DNA of 52,475 nt, from positions 1 to 52,475 of the forward strand of contig JAFGCY010000036.1 in NCBI GenBank assembly GCA_016932385.1, in the 5' to 3' direction. The DNA is from a bacterium (GTDB lineage: Bacteria; 4484-113; JAFGCY01). The position numbers and the translations under genes were made by a program. A model generated the notes under the pieces. It was not told the DNA's origin. It did no database searches and worked only from the letters and a program-made list of their open reading frames with translations. This document shows, piece by piece, positions 42,036-51,388 of this stretch; position 1 is the stretch's first letter; each line of letters begins with the position of its first letter.

Positions 42036-43568
42036 TTAAAAGACCGGATTGCGCCATTCCATGTCGCCCAGTTCGGCCGGTTCGGCCTGGTCGGGCCAGG
42101 CCCGGCGCAACGCCCACAGGTTCGCCAGGTGCCGGACGGTGCGCTCGGTGGCGTAGCCCGGCGAGGTGCCGGTTGTCATGATGAACGCCCAGTCCGAGGC
42201 CTGGGCCAGCAGCAGCTCGCGCTCCGCCTGCTTCAGGCCGCGTGTGTGCCAGGGCTGCTGCGCGTCGTGCGGCGGCATCAGGCGCGCGGCGGCGTTGAGA
42301 TGCGGGTATACCCACTCGTTGCTGCCGTTGATCCAGACGCGGAAATAGCCGCCGTCGCCCCAGCTGCTGGCACTGGGCGTGACCACCTGGGCGCGCGGGT
42401 ATTTCAACAGGTAATCGCGCGCGGCGATTGCCTCCACCACCGGGTTTTCCGCGGCGGCCTGGAACAGGAAGTATAGAAAGTCCGGACCCTCAAACCACCA
42501 GTGCCCGAACAACTCGGCATCGTAAGGTGCCACCACCAGCGGCGCGCGGTCCAGCCGGTCGGCCAGCCAATCCAGCTGCCGTTCGCGGCACCAGATAAAG
42601 TGCCGTGCGTGCTCTTCCGCCTTTTGCAGTGCCGCCTCGTGGTCATAGACGCGCTTATGCTCCGTCTTGCCGGTGATTGCGTAGTATTTAAAGCCCGTCA
42701 GGATCCGCGTATCGCCCAGATGGATGTAAGGTGCCACATACTCCAGAGGCAGGTCGAACCCGACGTCGCGGTAGAAGTCGCGGTAGAGCCCGTCGCCGGG
42801 ATAGCCTTCCTCGGCGCTCCAGACCTGCTTGGAGCTTTCGACGTCACGGGCGAAAGCCGCCACCCCGTTGGGCAGGTAGATATGGCTGTGCACGCCGCGC
42901 AGGCTGCGGGGATTGCCCAGGTGCAAGGCATGCGTGTCGCAGAAGAAGTACACCAGCCCGTGTTTGGCCAAGTGTTTTTCAAGGCCGGGATAGTATGCGC
43001 ATTCCGGCAGCCAGATGCCGTCCGGCTTGCGCTCCAGCAATTCTGTATGTGTCCGGACGGCGGAGGCGAGCTGGCGATCGATTGCACCCGGGACGAACTG
43101 CATATGCGGCAGGAAACCATGCGTCGCCGCGCAGGTCACCGCTTCCAGATAGCCGTTGTCGATCAGCGTACGAAATGCGCCGGTCAGGTTGCCGGCGTAG
43201 CGCGCCAGCATCCGTTGCACCAGCAGGAGACGCTGTTGGTACATCAGTACGACGCGATGGAATTCCGGTTGCTCGGCGGTGCGAACGAGCTCGCGCTCGC
43301 ACAACTCCAGCTGCCGGTCCAGATGGTCGGACAGGCGCTGCGTCAGCAAGGGATCGGCGAACATCGACAGCAGCGTCGGCGATAGCGTCATGCTGAGCCG
43401 GAAGGGAATGCCCTCCGTGTGTAGTTGCTCGAACCGGTGTAACAAGGGCACATAGGTGTCGACCACGGCGTCGAAATACCAGCGCTCCTCCAGGAAACGG
43501 GGGTGCTCCGGATGGCGGATGAATGGCAGGTGCGCGTGCAAATGTAGGGCCAGGTAGCCGTCAGCCAT
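42036..43568 (-). CDS. GH57 1,4-alpha-glucan branching enzyme
   Basis: 510 aa. GH57 barrel with LHLHAHLPFIRHPEHP at the N-terminus, nucleophile E189 in GIWLPECAYYP, general acid/base D350 in VAPYDAELFGHWWFEG, and a C-terminal helical domain (SASSWGDGGYFRVWINGSNE). This is the branching-enzyme branch of GH57, which makes alpha-1,6 branches in glycogen; no GH13 GlgB is in the window. It starts 8 nt inside the end of glgA, so the two are coupled. Branching after chain elongation by GlgA is the expected role. Confidence 0.92.
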   Translation of the reverse strand: MADGYLALHLHAHLPFIRHPEHPRFLEERWYFDAVVDTYVPLLHRFEQLHTEGIPFRLSMTLSPTLLSMFADPLLTQRLSDHLDRQLELCERELVRTAEQPEFHRVVLMYQQRLLLVQRMLARYAGNLTGAFRTLIDNGYLEAVTCAATHGFLPHMQFVPGAIDRQLASAVRTHTELLERKPDGIWLPECAYYPGLEKHLAKHGLVYFFCDTHALHLGNPRSLRGVHSHIYLPNGVAAFARDVESSKQVWSAEEGYPGDGLYRDFYRDVGFDLPLEYVAPYIHLGDTRILTGFKYYAITGKTEHKRVYDHEAALQKAEEHARHFIWCRERQLDWLADRLDRAPLVVAPYDAELFGHWWFEGPDFLYFLFQAAAENPVVEAIAARDYLLKYPRAQVVTPSASSWGDGGYFRVWINGSNEWVYPHLNAAARLMPPHDAQQPWHTRGLKQAERELLLAQASDWAFIMTTGTSPGYATERTVRHLANLWALRRAWPDQAEPAELGDMEWRNPVF

Positions 43569-45060
43569 GACTCGCTCCCGAGGTGGTCTGGGTGGTTTCG
43601 ATCAGCTGCTGGTACAACCGGGCGTACGCTTCGGCGCTGGCGTTCCAGGAATGGTCGAGGCGCATGATCCAGCGCGAAAGCTTGTTCCAGGATCGGCGGT
43701 CGGTGAAGAACAACCGTGCCGCGCGGGCAATCGCCTCGGCCAGCTGGGCGGGTTGGGCTTCGCTGAAGCTGAAGCCGGAGGCCTGGCCGTGGTTCAAGCG
43801 CCGCGCCGTGTAGTCGACCACGGTGTCCTTGAGTCCGCCCGTGGCCCGTACGATCGGCACGGTGCCGTAACGGTGGCTGTACATCTGGGTCAGGCCGCAG
43901 GGCTCATACAGGCTGGGCATGGCAAACGCGTCACAACCGGCGATAATCCGATGGGCCAGCGGCTCGTCATAGCCGAACTCGACCGAGACCTGCTCCGGAA
44001 AGCGGGTGGCCAGGTCGGTCAGCCCGTTCTGGATCTTCCGGTCACCGGAGCCGAGTACGACAAGCTGGACATCCAGCCCGGCGATCCGGCCGAAGGCGTC
44101 GAGCAGCAGGTCGATCCCCTTCTGGCGATCCAGGCGACTGATCACGCCGAGCAGGAAGACGCTGGAGCGTACCGGCAGGCCCATCTCGTATTGCAGAATT
44201 TTCTTGCAGGCCTTTTTGCCGCTGCGGTTGCGCGAGGCGTAATTGGCCGGCAGGTGCGGGTCGGTCTCCGGATTCCAGTGGCTGTAGTCGATGCCGTTCA
44301 GGATGCCGCTGAGCTTGTCGCTGTGATGGGCCAGCACGCCTTCGAGTCCCATCCCCTGCTCCGCGGTCTGGATCTCCAGGGCGTAGGTCGGGGACACTGT
44401 ATTGACCGCGTCGGCCCAGACGATCCCGCCTTTGAGCAGGTTTAGCTGGCCGTAGTACTCCAGTCCGTCGTGCGTGAACACGTCCCAATCCAGGCCCGTA
44501 GCGTATAGCTGCTCCGCCGGGAACAGCCCGGGGTAGCCGATGTTGTGCACCGTCAGCAAGCTGGGCTTGAGGCAACCGGTCTGTTCGGCATACAGCTTTT
44601 TCAGGTATACGGGAATCAGCGCACTCTGCCAGTCGTGCGCATGGAACAGCTCGAAGGCGTCGTCGACGTACCGGCAGTATTCCATGACGGCCCGGCTGAA
44701 GTAGGCATAACGGGCCACGTTGTCGGCATAGTCTTGGCCATCAACGCCCAGATAGCAATGCGACCGGTCGTAATACCAGTCATGTTCGATGAACACGACC
44801 TGGGGCTTGAGGTGCGAAAACACGCGGTAAGTCAGTGATTGGGCTTCGTCGCCGATCCAGACCGGATGGTCCAGCCGGATGCGTTCACCGGCTTGTCCGT
44901 TGTCCACCAACCGTTTCTTGGCTTGCCGGTAGAGCGGAGTGAATATGGTGCATTCCACGCCGAAGCCGTACAAGGCCAGGGGCAGGGCCTGCGCCACATC
45001 GGCCAGCCCGCCGGTTTTGCTGAACGGCATTACCTCCGGAGTGACGAACGCGGCTCTCAA
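43561..45060 (-). CDS. glgA: glycogen synthase (ADP-glucose)
   Basis: 499 aa, GT5 family. It elongates alpha-1,4-glucan from ADP-glucose. Motifs are VTPEVMPFSKTGGLADVAQA with the KTGGL nucleotide-sugar loop, FELFHAHDWQSALIP, LGVISRLDRQKGIDLLLDAF, and MPSLYEPCGLTQMYSHRYGT with the catalytic Glu. The start codon is TTG in a TTGA overlap with the glgC stop. It lies between glgC and the branching enzyme, so substrate production, elongation and branching are in one transcript. Confidence 0.96.
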   Translation of the reverse strand: MRAAFVTPEVMPFSKTGGLADVAQALPLALYGFGVECTIFTPLYRQAKKRLVDNGQAGERIRLDHPVWIGDEAQSLTYRVFSHLKPQVVFIEHDWYYDRSHCYLGVDGQDYADNVARYAYFSRAVMEYCRYVDDAFELFHAHDWQSALIPVYLKKLYAEQTGCLKPSLLTVHNIGYPGLFPAEQLYATGLDWDVFTHDGLEYYGQLNLLKGGIVWADAVNTVSPTYALEIQTAEQGMGLEGVLAHHSDKLSGILNGIDYSHWNPETDPHLPANYASRNRSGKKACKKILQYEMGLPVRSSVFLLGVISRLDRQKGIDLLLDAFGRIAGLDVQLVVLGSGDRKIQNGLTDLATRFPEQVSVEFGYDEPLAHRIIAGCDAFAMPSLYEPCGLTQMYSHRYGTVPIVRATGGLKDTVVDYTARRLNHGQASGFSFSEAQPAQLAEAIARAARLFFTDRRSWNKLSRWIMRLDHSWNASAEAYARLYQQLIETTQTTSGASHG

Positions 45061-46391
45061 TGCGCGGCTTCCTCCTGCGAGATGACCACCGAGCCGGGCA
45101 GGTGCTGGCGCGGACGCAGGGTGCCGGGCGGCGGCAGCTTGGTGCTGAAGTAAATCGGGCCGGAACGCGGCACGACCGCGCCCTTGGGAATCACCACGAT
45201 GCCCGACGGCGTGACGTCGAAACGCCTGGCGTCCTCCTCCGGATCCTCGCCGATCACCGTATCGTCCTCGATCGTGACGTACTTATCGCAGATGACCTTG
45301 TTAAGCAATACATCGCGGCCGATGTTGCAGCCGGTGAACAGGATACTATCCTCGACGTTGGCGCAGCTGTGCAGGAACACGTTGTTGAAGATCACCGAGT
45401 TGCTGATCTTTGCCCCCGAGACGATCGTGCCGTTGGCCACGATGCTGTCGACCGCCATGCCGCGCCAGCCCTCGTCGTCGAACACGAACTTCGCCGGCGG
45501 GTACTGCAGGTTGGCCGAGCGGATTGGCCACTCGTAGTTGTACAGGTTCAGCAACGGGCTGACGGCCCGCAGGTCCATATTGGCCTCGTAGTAGCTGTCC
45601 ACCGTGCCGACGTCGCGCCAATAGCCGCTGCCGCGCGTATCCTCGCCGGGCACCTTGTTGTCCAGGAAGTTGTAGGCGAAAAAGGCGTACGAGCCGTAAT
45701 TGTCAGGGATCACGTTTTTGCCGAAGTCGTGGGCGGAATTGCTGTCTTGGTGGTCGGCATGCAGTGCATTTTCCAGCGCGTCGGCTTTGAAGATGTAGTT
45801 GCCCATCGAAACCAGCGCTTTATCCGGTTGCCCGGGGATCGGCTTGGGGTTTTTCGGCTTCTCCTCGAAGCCGATGATGCGCCAGTCCTTGTCAACCTCG
45901 ATAATGCCGAACTGGCCGGCGGCCTGCTGGCGGTCGAACGGCAGACAGGCCACTGTGCAGTCGGCACGTTTATCGTGATGAAAAGCACTCATCTGCCGGA
46001 TGTCCATCTTGTAGATGTGGTCACCGCCGAACACCGCGACATTGCCTGGATTCTCGTCCTGAATAATCCCCAGGTTCTGGAAGATCGCATCCGCCGTGCC
46101 CTGGTACCAGTCGTAGTCGCCGCCCTGCTGGGCCGGAATCGCGTCGACGTAGTGCTCGGTCAGCGAACCGAAGTTGAAGCCTCGGGCCAGGTGGATCAGC
46201 AGCGAGTTGCTGCGGTATTGCGTCAGCACCTTGATCCGGAAATAGCCGCTGTTGATGAAGTTGCTCAGGACAAAGTCGATGATGCGGTAACGAGCCCCGA
46301 AGGGCACCGCCGGTTTGGCGCGGTCGCGGGTCAGCGGATGCAGTCGCTCGCCCTTGCCGCCGGCCATGATCATCACCAGAGTTTCGATCAT
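45057..46391 (-). CDS. glgC: glucose-1-phosphate adenylyltransferase
   Basis: 444 aa. It makes ADP-glucose from glucose-1-P and ATP, the committed glycogen step. Motifs are MAGGKGERLHPLTRDRAKPA with the catalytic loop, VPFGARYRIIDFVLSNFINS, VFGGDHIYKMD, GFEEKPKNPKPIPG and GYWRDVGTVDSYYEANMDL; the last third is a left-handed beta helix. The regulatory N-terminal Arg/Lys positions are partly present. The start overlaps the stop of the DUF4912 gene (ATGA). Confidence 0.96.
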   Translation of the reverse strand: MIETLVMIMAGGKGERLHPLTRDRAKPAVPFGARYRIIDFVLSNFINSGYFRIKVLTQYRSNSLLIHLARGFNFGSLTEHYVDAIPAQQGGDYDWYQGTADAIFQNLGIIQDENPGNVAVFGGDHIYKMDIRQMSAFHHDKRADCTVACLPFDRQQAAGQFGIIEVDKDWRIIGFEEKPKNPKPIPGQPDKALVSMGNYIFKADALENALHADHQDSNSAHDFGKNVIPDNYGSYAFFAYNFLDNKVPGEDTRGSGYWRDVGTVDSYYEANMDLRAVSPLLNLYNYEWPIRSANLQYPPAKFVFDDEGWRGMAVDSIVANGTIVSGAKISNSVIFNNVFLHSCANVEDSILFTGCNIGRDVLLNKVICDKYVTIEDDTVIGEDPEEDARRFDVTPSGIVVIPKGAVVPRSGPIYFSTKLPPPGTLRPRQHLPGSVVISQEEAAH

Positions 46392-47146
46392 GATGTCTCC
46401 TCCTTGTCCTTGGGCTCAGGCCCCGCCGCCGCCAGCGTGCCGGACCAGGGCGAGCTGGGCAACCCAGGCGAACTGGGCAGTCCCGCCGAACTGGGCAGGC
46501 CCGGTCCCGGCGAGGCCGCGAGACCCGGGGGTCCGGCGGGCTTCGCGCGGAAGACCAGCTCAGCTGCGCCCGGTGCCGGCAGCAGGATCTGCGGCCAGCC
46601 GGCATGGTGATCGGTATTGACCCGTTCCATTACCAGTTCGCCGGTCGAGCCGACGCCGTAATTGACGGTCAGTTCCACGAACTGCTCAGGCTCGATGATG
46701 AAATCGCGCGGCAGCTCCAGCCGGCCGGTGACGGCCAGTTCGTAAAAACTTTCCAGTCCCGCGAAGCCCAGCTGGGCGCGAATTGTCAGTCCGGCAAGCG
46801 CATGCCGGACGAACCAGCGTCCGGCCTCGCCGTACAAGTCGAACTCGCTGGCCGGTTCATCGTTTTCAGCCAGCAACCGCAGACTCAGCCTGCGCTGTTC
46901 GAAAGCCCGATCGCCAACCTGGCTCTGGCAAGCTTTTAATTGGCCGGCGGTAATCTCCCAGGACACAAACAGGTAATCGAGGTCGACGACCAGCAGTTCC
47001 AGCAGCGGGATGCCGTAACGCTCCGGCAGCGTCGCGCGCGCTTTTTCCGGCTGCTGGCTGATCCCCAGGGCGGGGCTCTCCGCTACGCCCGGCGAGCTGG
47101 CTGCCGACAGCCGCATTTTCGAAGTTGCTTCGAGCTTGTGCGTCAT
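46388..47146 (-). CDS. DUF4912-like protein with low-complexity tail, glycogen operon
   Basis: 252 aa. The DUF4912-type core (about 40-200) begins LPERYGIPLLELLVVDLDYL and FVSWEITAGQL. The C-terminal 55 residues are Gly/Pro/Ser repeats (GLPSSAGLPSSPGLPSSP) encoded by a degenerate tandem repeat. There is no signal peptide. It lies between the GH57 glucanotransferase and glgC with a 4-nt overlap, so a role in glycogen or glucan binding is inferred. DUF4912 proteins have no firmly known function. Confidence 0.8.
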   Translation of the reverse strand: MTHKLEATSKMRLSAASSPGVAESPALGISQQPEKARATLPERYGIPLLELLVVDLDYLFVSWEITAGQLKACQSQVGDRAFEQRRLSLRLLAENDEPASEFDLYGEAGRWFVRHALAGLTIRAQLGFAGLESFYELAVTGRLELPRDFIIEPEQFVELTVNYGVGSTGELVMERVNTDHHAGWPQILLPAPGAAELVFRAKPAGPPGLAASPGPGLPSSAGLPSSPGLPSSPWSGTLAAAGPEPKDKEETS

Positions 47147-47156
47147 TTCTAACCGG

Positions 47157-49196
47157 TTATTGCTCCTTGATCGTCAGCTGGACCGCAATCCCGTCGACCA
47201 GGGCCTGCGGGCTGTAGCCCAGCATCACGCAACTGCCCTGGTAGGTACGCTCGAACCCGTCCTCGGATGAGGATACCGTATAGACCGGGTAGTATAGAAT
47301 TCGCGACAGCTGGTCCGAGCTCAGCGACAATGCGCGGCGCTGCCAGCCGTCGTAGAACAACACCGCCCGAGCGCCGGTCCAGTTGCCGGTCTGGTCGGGT
47401 TGGTGGATGGTATCGCCGACCCGCAGGTAACGGTCCTTGGCCTGGTCGGTCAGCAATGTCAGGTTGAACTCGATGAAGAACTCCCCATCTTCGGCCGGTA
47501 CGGTGCCAGCGGCCAGTTTGACGGAGAAAACCAACCGGTTGTTATCCAGCTGAATCGACTTCTCCAGGCTGAAAGCGTCGTGACGGACCACTCCGGACAC
47601 CTGGTTGGGTGCCACGCGCTCATCCAATACCCGGATGCCGTAATCGGGAAGTAACGGATTGGGATCCTCGCTCGGCGAGTGCGGCACTTTCAGGAAGCGG
47701 TCCGGCGCGGCTTGTTGGCAAAAATAAGTCGTGAATCCGACACGCTGGTGCGGGTCGACTACTAGCCGTTCCGCCAGGCCGTCTTCCTTGACCAGCACGC
47801 GGTCGTGGATGCTTTCGTGCCCGCTCGCCGCGGCTTGGTTGGCCGTCATAACCTTCTTGTGGTAGGCCTCGCGCCGGCGCGAGAGCACGTCGGTCCAGCA
47901 GTAACGCGTCGGTCGGTAGTCCAGGCGGTTCAAGCACAGCCCGCGTCCCGGATCGAGGATCACGGTCAGTTCATTTGAGCGCAGGACATGCTGGTGCCAG
48001 CCCAGTCCGTCATGGTCGACCGTGTGCACGGCTTCGGCCGCCAGCTGCGGGCAAACATCCAACAGTGTCTGCTCGGCCGCCAGGGTGTGATAGCTGATCG
48101 CCTGGCGCAGGTAGTTCAAGTACAGGCCGCCGAAGATGCCATGCCAATAGGCGCAGTTGCACTGCGCGCGGCCCAGGTCGGTGGCGGCGCTGTCCAGCCG
48201 CGATTCGTCCACGTTCATATCACGGGCGCGGTTGAGCATCTTGCTGACGCCCAGCATCCGCCGGTGCATCGCGTTGGATTCGGGATATTTATGGAAATAG
48301 TTGCGCCAGAATCCCGGCGGATCGTCCTTGGTTGCGTCAGGATCCACGCGGCTCCATTCACCCATCTCGGTGTAGGACATGCAGGGGACGTAAACGTTGC
48401 CCGCCGGTCGTCGGGAGTCGAGTACCTCGCTGGGCAGCTTGATATCGAGCCAGTCCAGCGCTCCATCCAAGGTCTCGAAGAAGTCCTTCAGCCAGCCGCG
48501 CTCGTAGACCCATTCGTGCGTGTCGGGCCAGACCCCGAACTTCTCGCCGTCATCGCCGAAGACGACCAACGGCGGTTGCGCGGTATCCTCAGCCAATTCG
48601 CGCAGGTACTCGATCGTGTCCTGCACGGGCTTGAACGGCAGCGTATAGCGCAGTTTCTTGCTGATCGGCATCAGCGCCACCTGGCGCCCGGCGTGCTCGG
48701 TGATGAAGTACTCGCGCTTCACCTGGTCGGGCAGGGCGGAGCTCTCGAAGTGGTAGTCGTCGAGCAGCGTGTATTCCAAGCCGGCGGAAGCGATCAGCTC
48801 CGGCAGGTGCGGTTCCCAGACACGCTCCGGGCACCACATTCCCCGCGGCGCCGCACCGAAACGCTCGCCGAGGAACTGGTTCATGCGCGTCAGCTGCCAA
48901 AGCGCGTCGCCCCGCGGCAGTACCGGCAGGATCGGCTCGTACATGCCGCCGCCCAGGAGCTCGATTTGGCCGCGGCGGCATAGCTCCGCGACCAGTTTGC
49001 CGTACTCGGGGCGGTTGGCTTCCAGCCACTCCCAGAGGCAGCCGCTCGTGTGCAGGCCGAGTTTGATCCGTGGATACTTGGCCAGCATCTTCAAGAATGG
49101 CAGATACGCCTTGTCGCAGGAGCTGTCAATGACCGTGTCAAAATTGCCCACGGGCTGGTGGTTGTGTATCACAAGCACTAGTTCGACCGCTGCCAT
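47157..49196 (-). CDS. GH57 4-alpha-glucanotransferase / alpha-amylase
   Basis: 679 aa. The catalytic barrel starts LVLVIHNHQPVGNFD. Nucleophile E124 is in MWCPERVWEPHLPE, and acid/base D215 is in VVFGDDGEKFGVWP, matching the positions in the Thermococcus-type 4-alpha-glucanotransferase subfamily. The C-terminal beta domains correspond to DUF1925/DUF1926 (FTTYFCQQAAPDRFL; LVFSVKLAAGTVPAEDGEFF). It transfers or hydrolyses alpha-1,4-glucan segments and so degrades or reshapes glycogen or maltodextrin. It is the first gene of the operon; GGGG about 5-8 nt before the ATG may act as Shine-Dalgarno. The upstream 297 bp hold no supported gene. Confidence 0.9.
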   Translation of the reverse strand: MAAVELVLVIHNHQPVGNFDTVIDSSCDKAYLPFLKMLAKYPRIKLGLHTSGCLWEWLEANRPEYGKLVAELCRRGQIELLGGGMYEPILPVLPRGDALWQLTRMNQFLGERFGAAPRGMWCPERVWEPHLPELIASAGLEYTLLDDYHFESSALPDQVKREYFITEHAGRQVALMPISKKLRYTLPFKPVQDTIEYLRELAEDTAQPPLVVFGDDGEKFGVWPDTHEWVYERGWLKDFFETLDGALDWLDIKLPSEVLDSRRPAGNVYVPCMSYTEMGEWSRVDPDATKDDPPGFWRNYFHKYPESNAMHRRMLGVSKMLNRARDMNVDESRLDSAATDLGRAQCNCAYWHGIFGGLYLNYLRQAISYHTLAAEQTLLDVCPQLAAEAVHTVDHDGLGWHQHVLRSNELTVILDPGRGLCLNRLDYRPTRYCWTDVLSRRREAYHKKVMTANQAAASGHESIHDRVLVKEDGLAERLVVDPHQRVGFTTYFCQQAAPDRFLKVPHSPSEDPNPLLPDYGIRVLDERVAPNQVSGVVRHDAFSLEKSIQLDNNRLVFSVKLAAGTVPAEDGEFFIEFNLTLLTDQAKDRYLRVGDTIHQPDQTGNWTGARAVLFYDGWQRRALSLSSDQLSRILYYPVYTVSSSEDGFERTYQGSCVMLGYSPQALVDGIAVQLTIKEQ

Positions 49197-49493
49197 CCAT
49201 CACCCCGATGTGTTAGTTTAGGCTGAGGCTGAACGTGAAACCCCGTAAGATGCCCTTCTACTCCTGCCAGAGAGAATGTAACACGCCTGCCAGCCCAACA
49301 CAATACTTATATCCAAGTAAACCAGAAGTTAACTCAGTTTCCGCCGTCTTATCACGAGCCAACACGGAAATTTTGGCAGAACAATCGGAAATTCCAGTGA
49401 AGCGCCAATGAAAGGAGGGTGAAGCCCGCTGATTGACTGAAGGCAGCAAGTAAATCGTGAAACGCTTTTGTACCTTGAGAAAATAAATGCGGA

Positions 49494-50354
49494 TCAGGCT
49501 TCGGGTGGCTGGGGGATTATTTCCTTGGCGGACATTGAACTGGCCCTGGGCAGCCACAGCAGCATTACCAGGATCGCTGCGATGGAGCCCGCTCCCAGAA
49601 AATAGGCGAAGTAAGGCATCTCCACGTTATGGTATTCCACGCTGAGTTGGATCATCGGGACCAGCTCCGTGTATTTCCACAGGTGGTTGTAATAAAACAC
49701 GTAATTCAGCCGCTCCAGCGTGAGCATGTGGTAGCTGTAGTACGATACCAGGTATCCCATCGCCACATGCCCGATCACGCTCAGGCCGCCGGCCAGCCAC
49801 CAAGGGCAGCGCAACACGTAGCGCAGCATCAGCAGGAAGTTGTAGCTGATCAGTACGGCGCAGCTGACCAGCATGCTGCGCTGCAGCATCATCAGCGGGA
49901 TGCGCACCTGGGCTTCGCTGACAAGTTCCGGATAGCGGTGGAAATACAGCACCGGGGCCAGGAGCAGCGCCAGCATCAGCCAGACCACCAGGCAGCCGCC
50001 GACGCCGGCGGCCAAGTAGCTGAACGGGTGCTGCGGGAAGCGCTTGTACCAGGCCTGGCGCGTGCGCTCGGTGCCCAGCGCGACCATCAGCGCCGTCAGC
50101 ACCAGGGCCGCCTCGATGATCGCCATGATCAGCGACATCAGGTCCAATGTATCGAAGCGCGGATGGCCGGCCTGGCCCGTTTGCCACTGGACGTAGGTCA
50201 GCTGGCCGATCAGGTACAGGGCGGCGATGAATACCAGCCAGATGAAGCGGTTGCTGAGCTGGATCCCCGTCGTGCGCTCGAGGACGGTCAGGGCCGGCAT
50301 GTGCGTTGTTGGTTGCTTGGCTTCTTCACTGGCAGCCGCTTTGGTGTTAGGCAT
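49494..50354 (-). CDS. six-helix membrane protein of unknown function
   Basis: 286 aa with helices at about 37-52, 75-97, 115-138, 150-172, 178-200 and 255-275. The N-terminal 30 residues and the C-terminal tail (SAKEIIPQPPEA) are polar. Long loops rich in Tyr and Leu. I recognise no family. Its start overlaps the stop of the GspF/PilC gene by one base (TAATG), so a role in the same secretion or pilus complex is inferred, not proven. Confidence 0.75.
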   Translation of the reverse strand: MPNTKAAASEEAKQPTTHMPALTVLERTTGIQLSNRFIWLVFIAALYLIGQLTYVQWQTGQAGHPRFDTLDLMSLIMAIIEAALVLTALMVALGTERTRQAWYKRFPQHPFSYLAAGVGGCLVVWLMLALLLAPVLYFHRYPELVSEAQVRIPLMMLQRSMLVSCAVLISYNFLLMLRYVLRCPWWLAGGLSVIGHVAMGYLVSYYSYHMLTLERLNYVFYYNHLWKYTELVPMIQLSVEYHNVEMPYFAYFLGAGSIAAILVMLLWLPRASSMSAKEIIPQPPEA

Positions 50355-51343
50355 TACTCTTCCAGTACGCTCATGATGTTCTGGAAATAACTGGACCAGA
50401 ACGAGATCAGGATCAGCGCTACGATTATACCCACGATAACGATCGCCACCGGGCCGGCAAACTTGCTGGCGGCCTTGATCTTGTATTCGGCGTCCGTGCG
50501 CAGAAATTCGGCAGCCTTTAACAGCGCGGAATCCAGGCTGCCGGCCTGCTCCCCCGAGCCGATCAGGTTGGTCACGACGGCGGGGAACACCGGCTGCGCG
50601 CGAATGCTGTCCTCAATGCTGACGCCGTTTCTGACGCCGGCATAGACAAAGTCGACCGCCCGTTCCACCAGCGGGTGCATCACCGTCGTCCGCGCGGTCT
50701 CCAATCCCTCCAGATAGGGCACGCCCGCTTGGGTCATCAGCCCGAACGTGTAACAGAAGCGCGAGATCGCCAGCTGCTGCATGATGCTGCCGAAGAACGG
50801 CAGCAGCATTGCGACGAACCGCGCGAGCTTCTGCACGATGCGAAAGCGCATCAACAGCCACAGGCCGGCGATGATGACCAGACCCCAGAACAGGCGGACG
50901 GCCCAGGTGCCGGGCATGAAGCCCACCCAGGCCAGCACCGCCACGGCCAGGATCGCCGTGACGACCACGATGATAGGGTAAACCAGCGCGCCCTGGATCG
51001 TGCGCCGCAGTTCAGCCTCGGCTTCGAAAAACTCCGCCAGGATCGCGAAGCTGGTATCGAGGTTGCCGGTCAGCTCGCCGGCGCGGACGATCGCCAGGAC
51101 CACCGGATGAAACATGCCGCGATAACCGTCGAGGATCTCGGATAGCGGTTGGCCGGCGCCGACACCGCGCGCCATGTCGTTGAGCGCATTGCGGAAATAA
51201 AATGGTCCGGACTGCGCCGCGCTGGCCAGCGCCTGATCCAGGGTCATGCCCGCCTTTAACAGGGCCGCCAATTGGCGGAAGGCCATCGCCTGGACCTGGG
51301 CCGATACCCCCGCGGTGATCCGAGGGGCGGACGTATATGCCAT
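50354..51343 (-). CDS. type II secretion/type IV pilus inner-membrane protein GspF/PilC family
   Basis: 329 aa with one tandem pair of T2SSF domains. Repeat one (about 20-140): FRQLAALLKAGMTLDQALAS and LSEILDGYRGMFHPVVLAIV. Helices at 120-145 and 150-170. Repeat two (about 195-320): FCYTFGLMTQAGVPYLEGLE and TNLIGSGEQAGSLDSALL. The final helix is IVIVGIIVALILISFW. It is the platform protein that couples the assembly ATPase to pilin handling. At 329 aa it lacks the longer N-terminus of classical PilC (~400 aa). TATACT 6 nt before the ATG indicates a leaderless mRNA. Confidence 0.9.
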   Translation of the reverse strand: MAYTSAPRITAGVSAQVQAMAFRQLAALLKAGMTLDQALASAAQSGPFYFRNALNDMARGVGAGQPLSEILDGYRGMFHPVVLAIVRAGELTGNLDTSFAILAEFFEAEAELRRTIQGALVYPIIVVVTAILAVAVLAWVGFMPGTWAVRLFWGLVIIAGLWLLMRFRIVQKLARFVAMLLPFFGSIMQQLAISRFCYTFGLMTQAGVPYLEGLETARTTVMHPLVERAVDFVYAGVRNGVSIEDSIRAQPVFPAVVTNLIGSGEQAGSLDSALLKAAEFLRTDAEYKIKAASKFAGPVAIVIVGIIVALILISFWSSYFQNIMSVLEE

Positions 51344-51349
51344 GCAGCT

Positions 51350-51355
51350 AGTATA
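51350..51355 (-). promoter_or_regulatory. -10 box, leaderless promoter of the GspF/PilC gene
   Basis: TATACT on the minus strand, 6 nt before the ATG, with TTAACC 18 bp upstream (51374-51379). Confidence 0.55.
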
Positions 51356-51388
51356 CCGGCGTTGGGGGAATTCGGTTAAGCCCGCCGG

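Noticed and set aside
40489-42039. 516-aa + strand frame antisense to pgi and mtnA
   Set aside because: Shadow of two recognised genes; no start signal or motif.
45060-46610. 516-aa + strand frame antisense to glgC
   Set aside because: Shadow of a recognised gene, rich in Val/Arg/Asp/His without domains.
49258-49557. 99-aa minus-strand frame before the GH57 operon
   Set aside because: Overlaps the end of the membrane-protein gene, has no Shine-Dalgarno or family motif, and looks like spacer.
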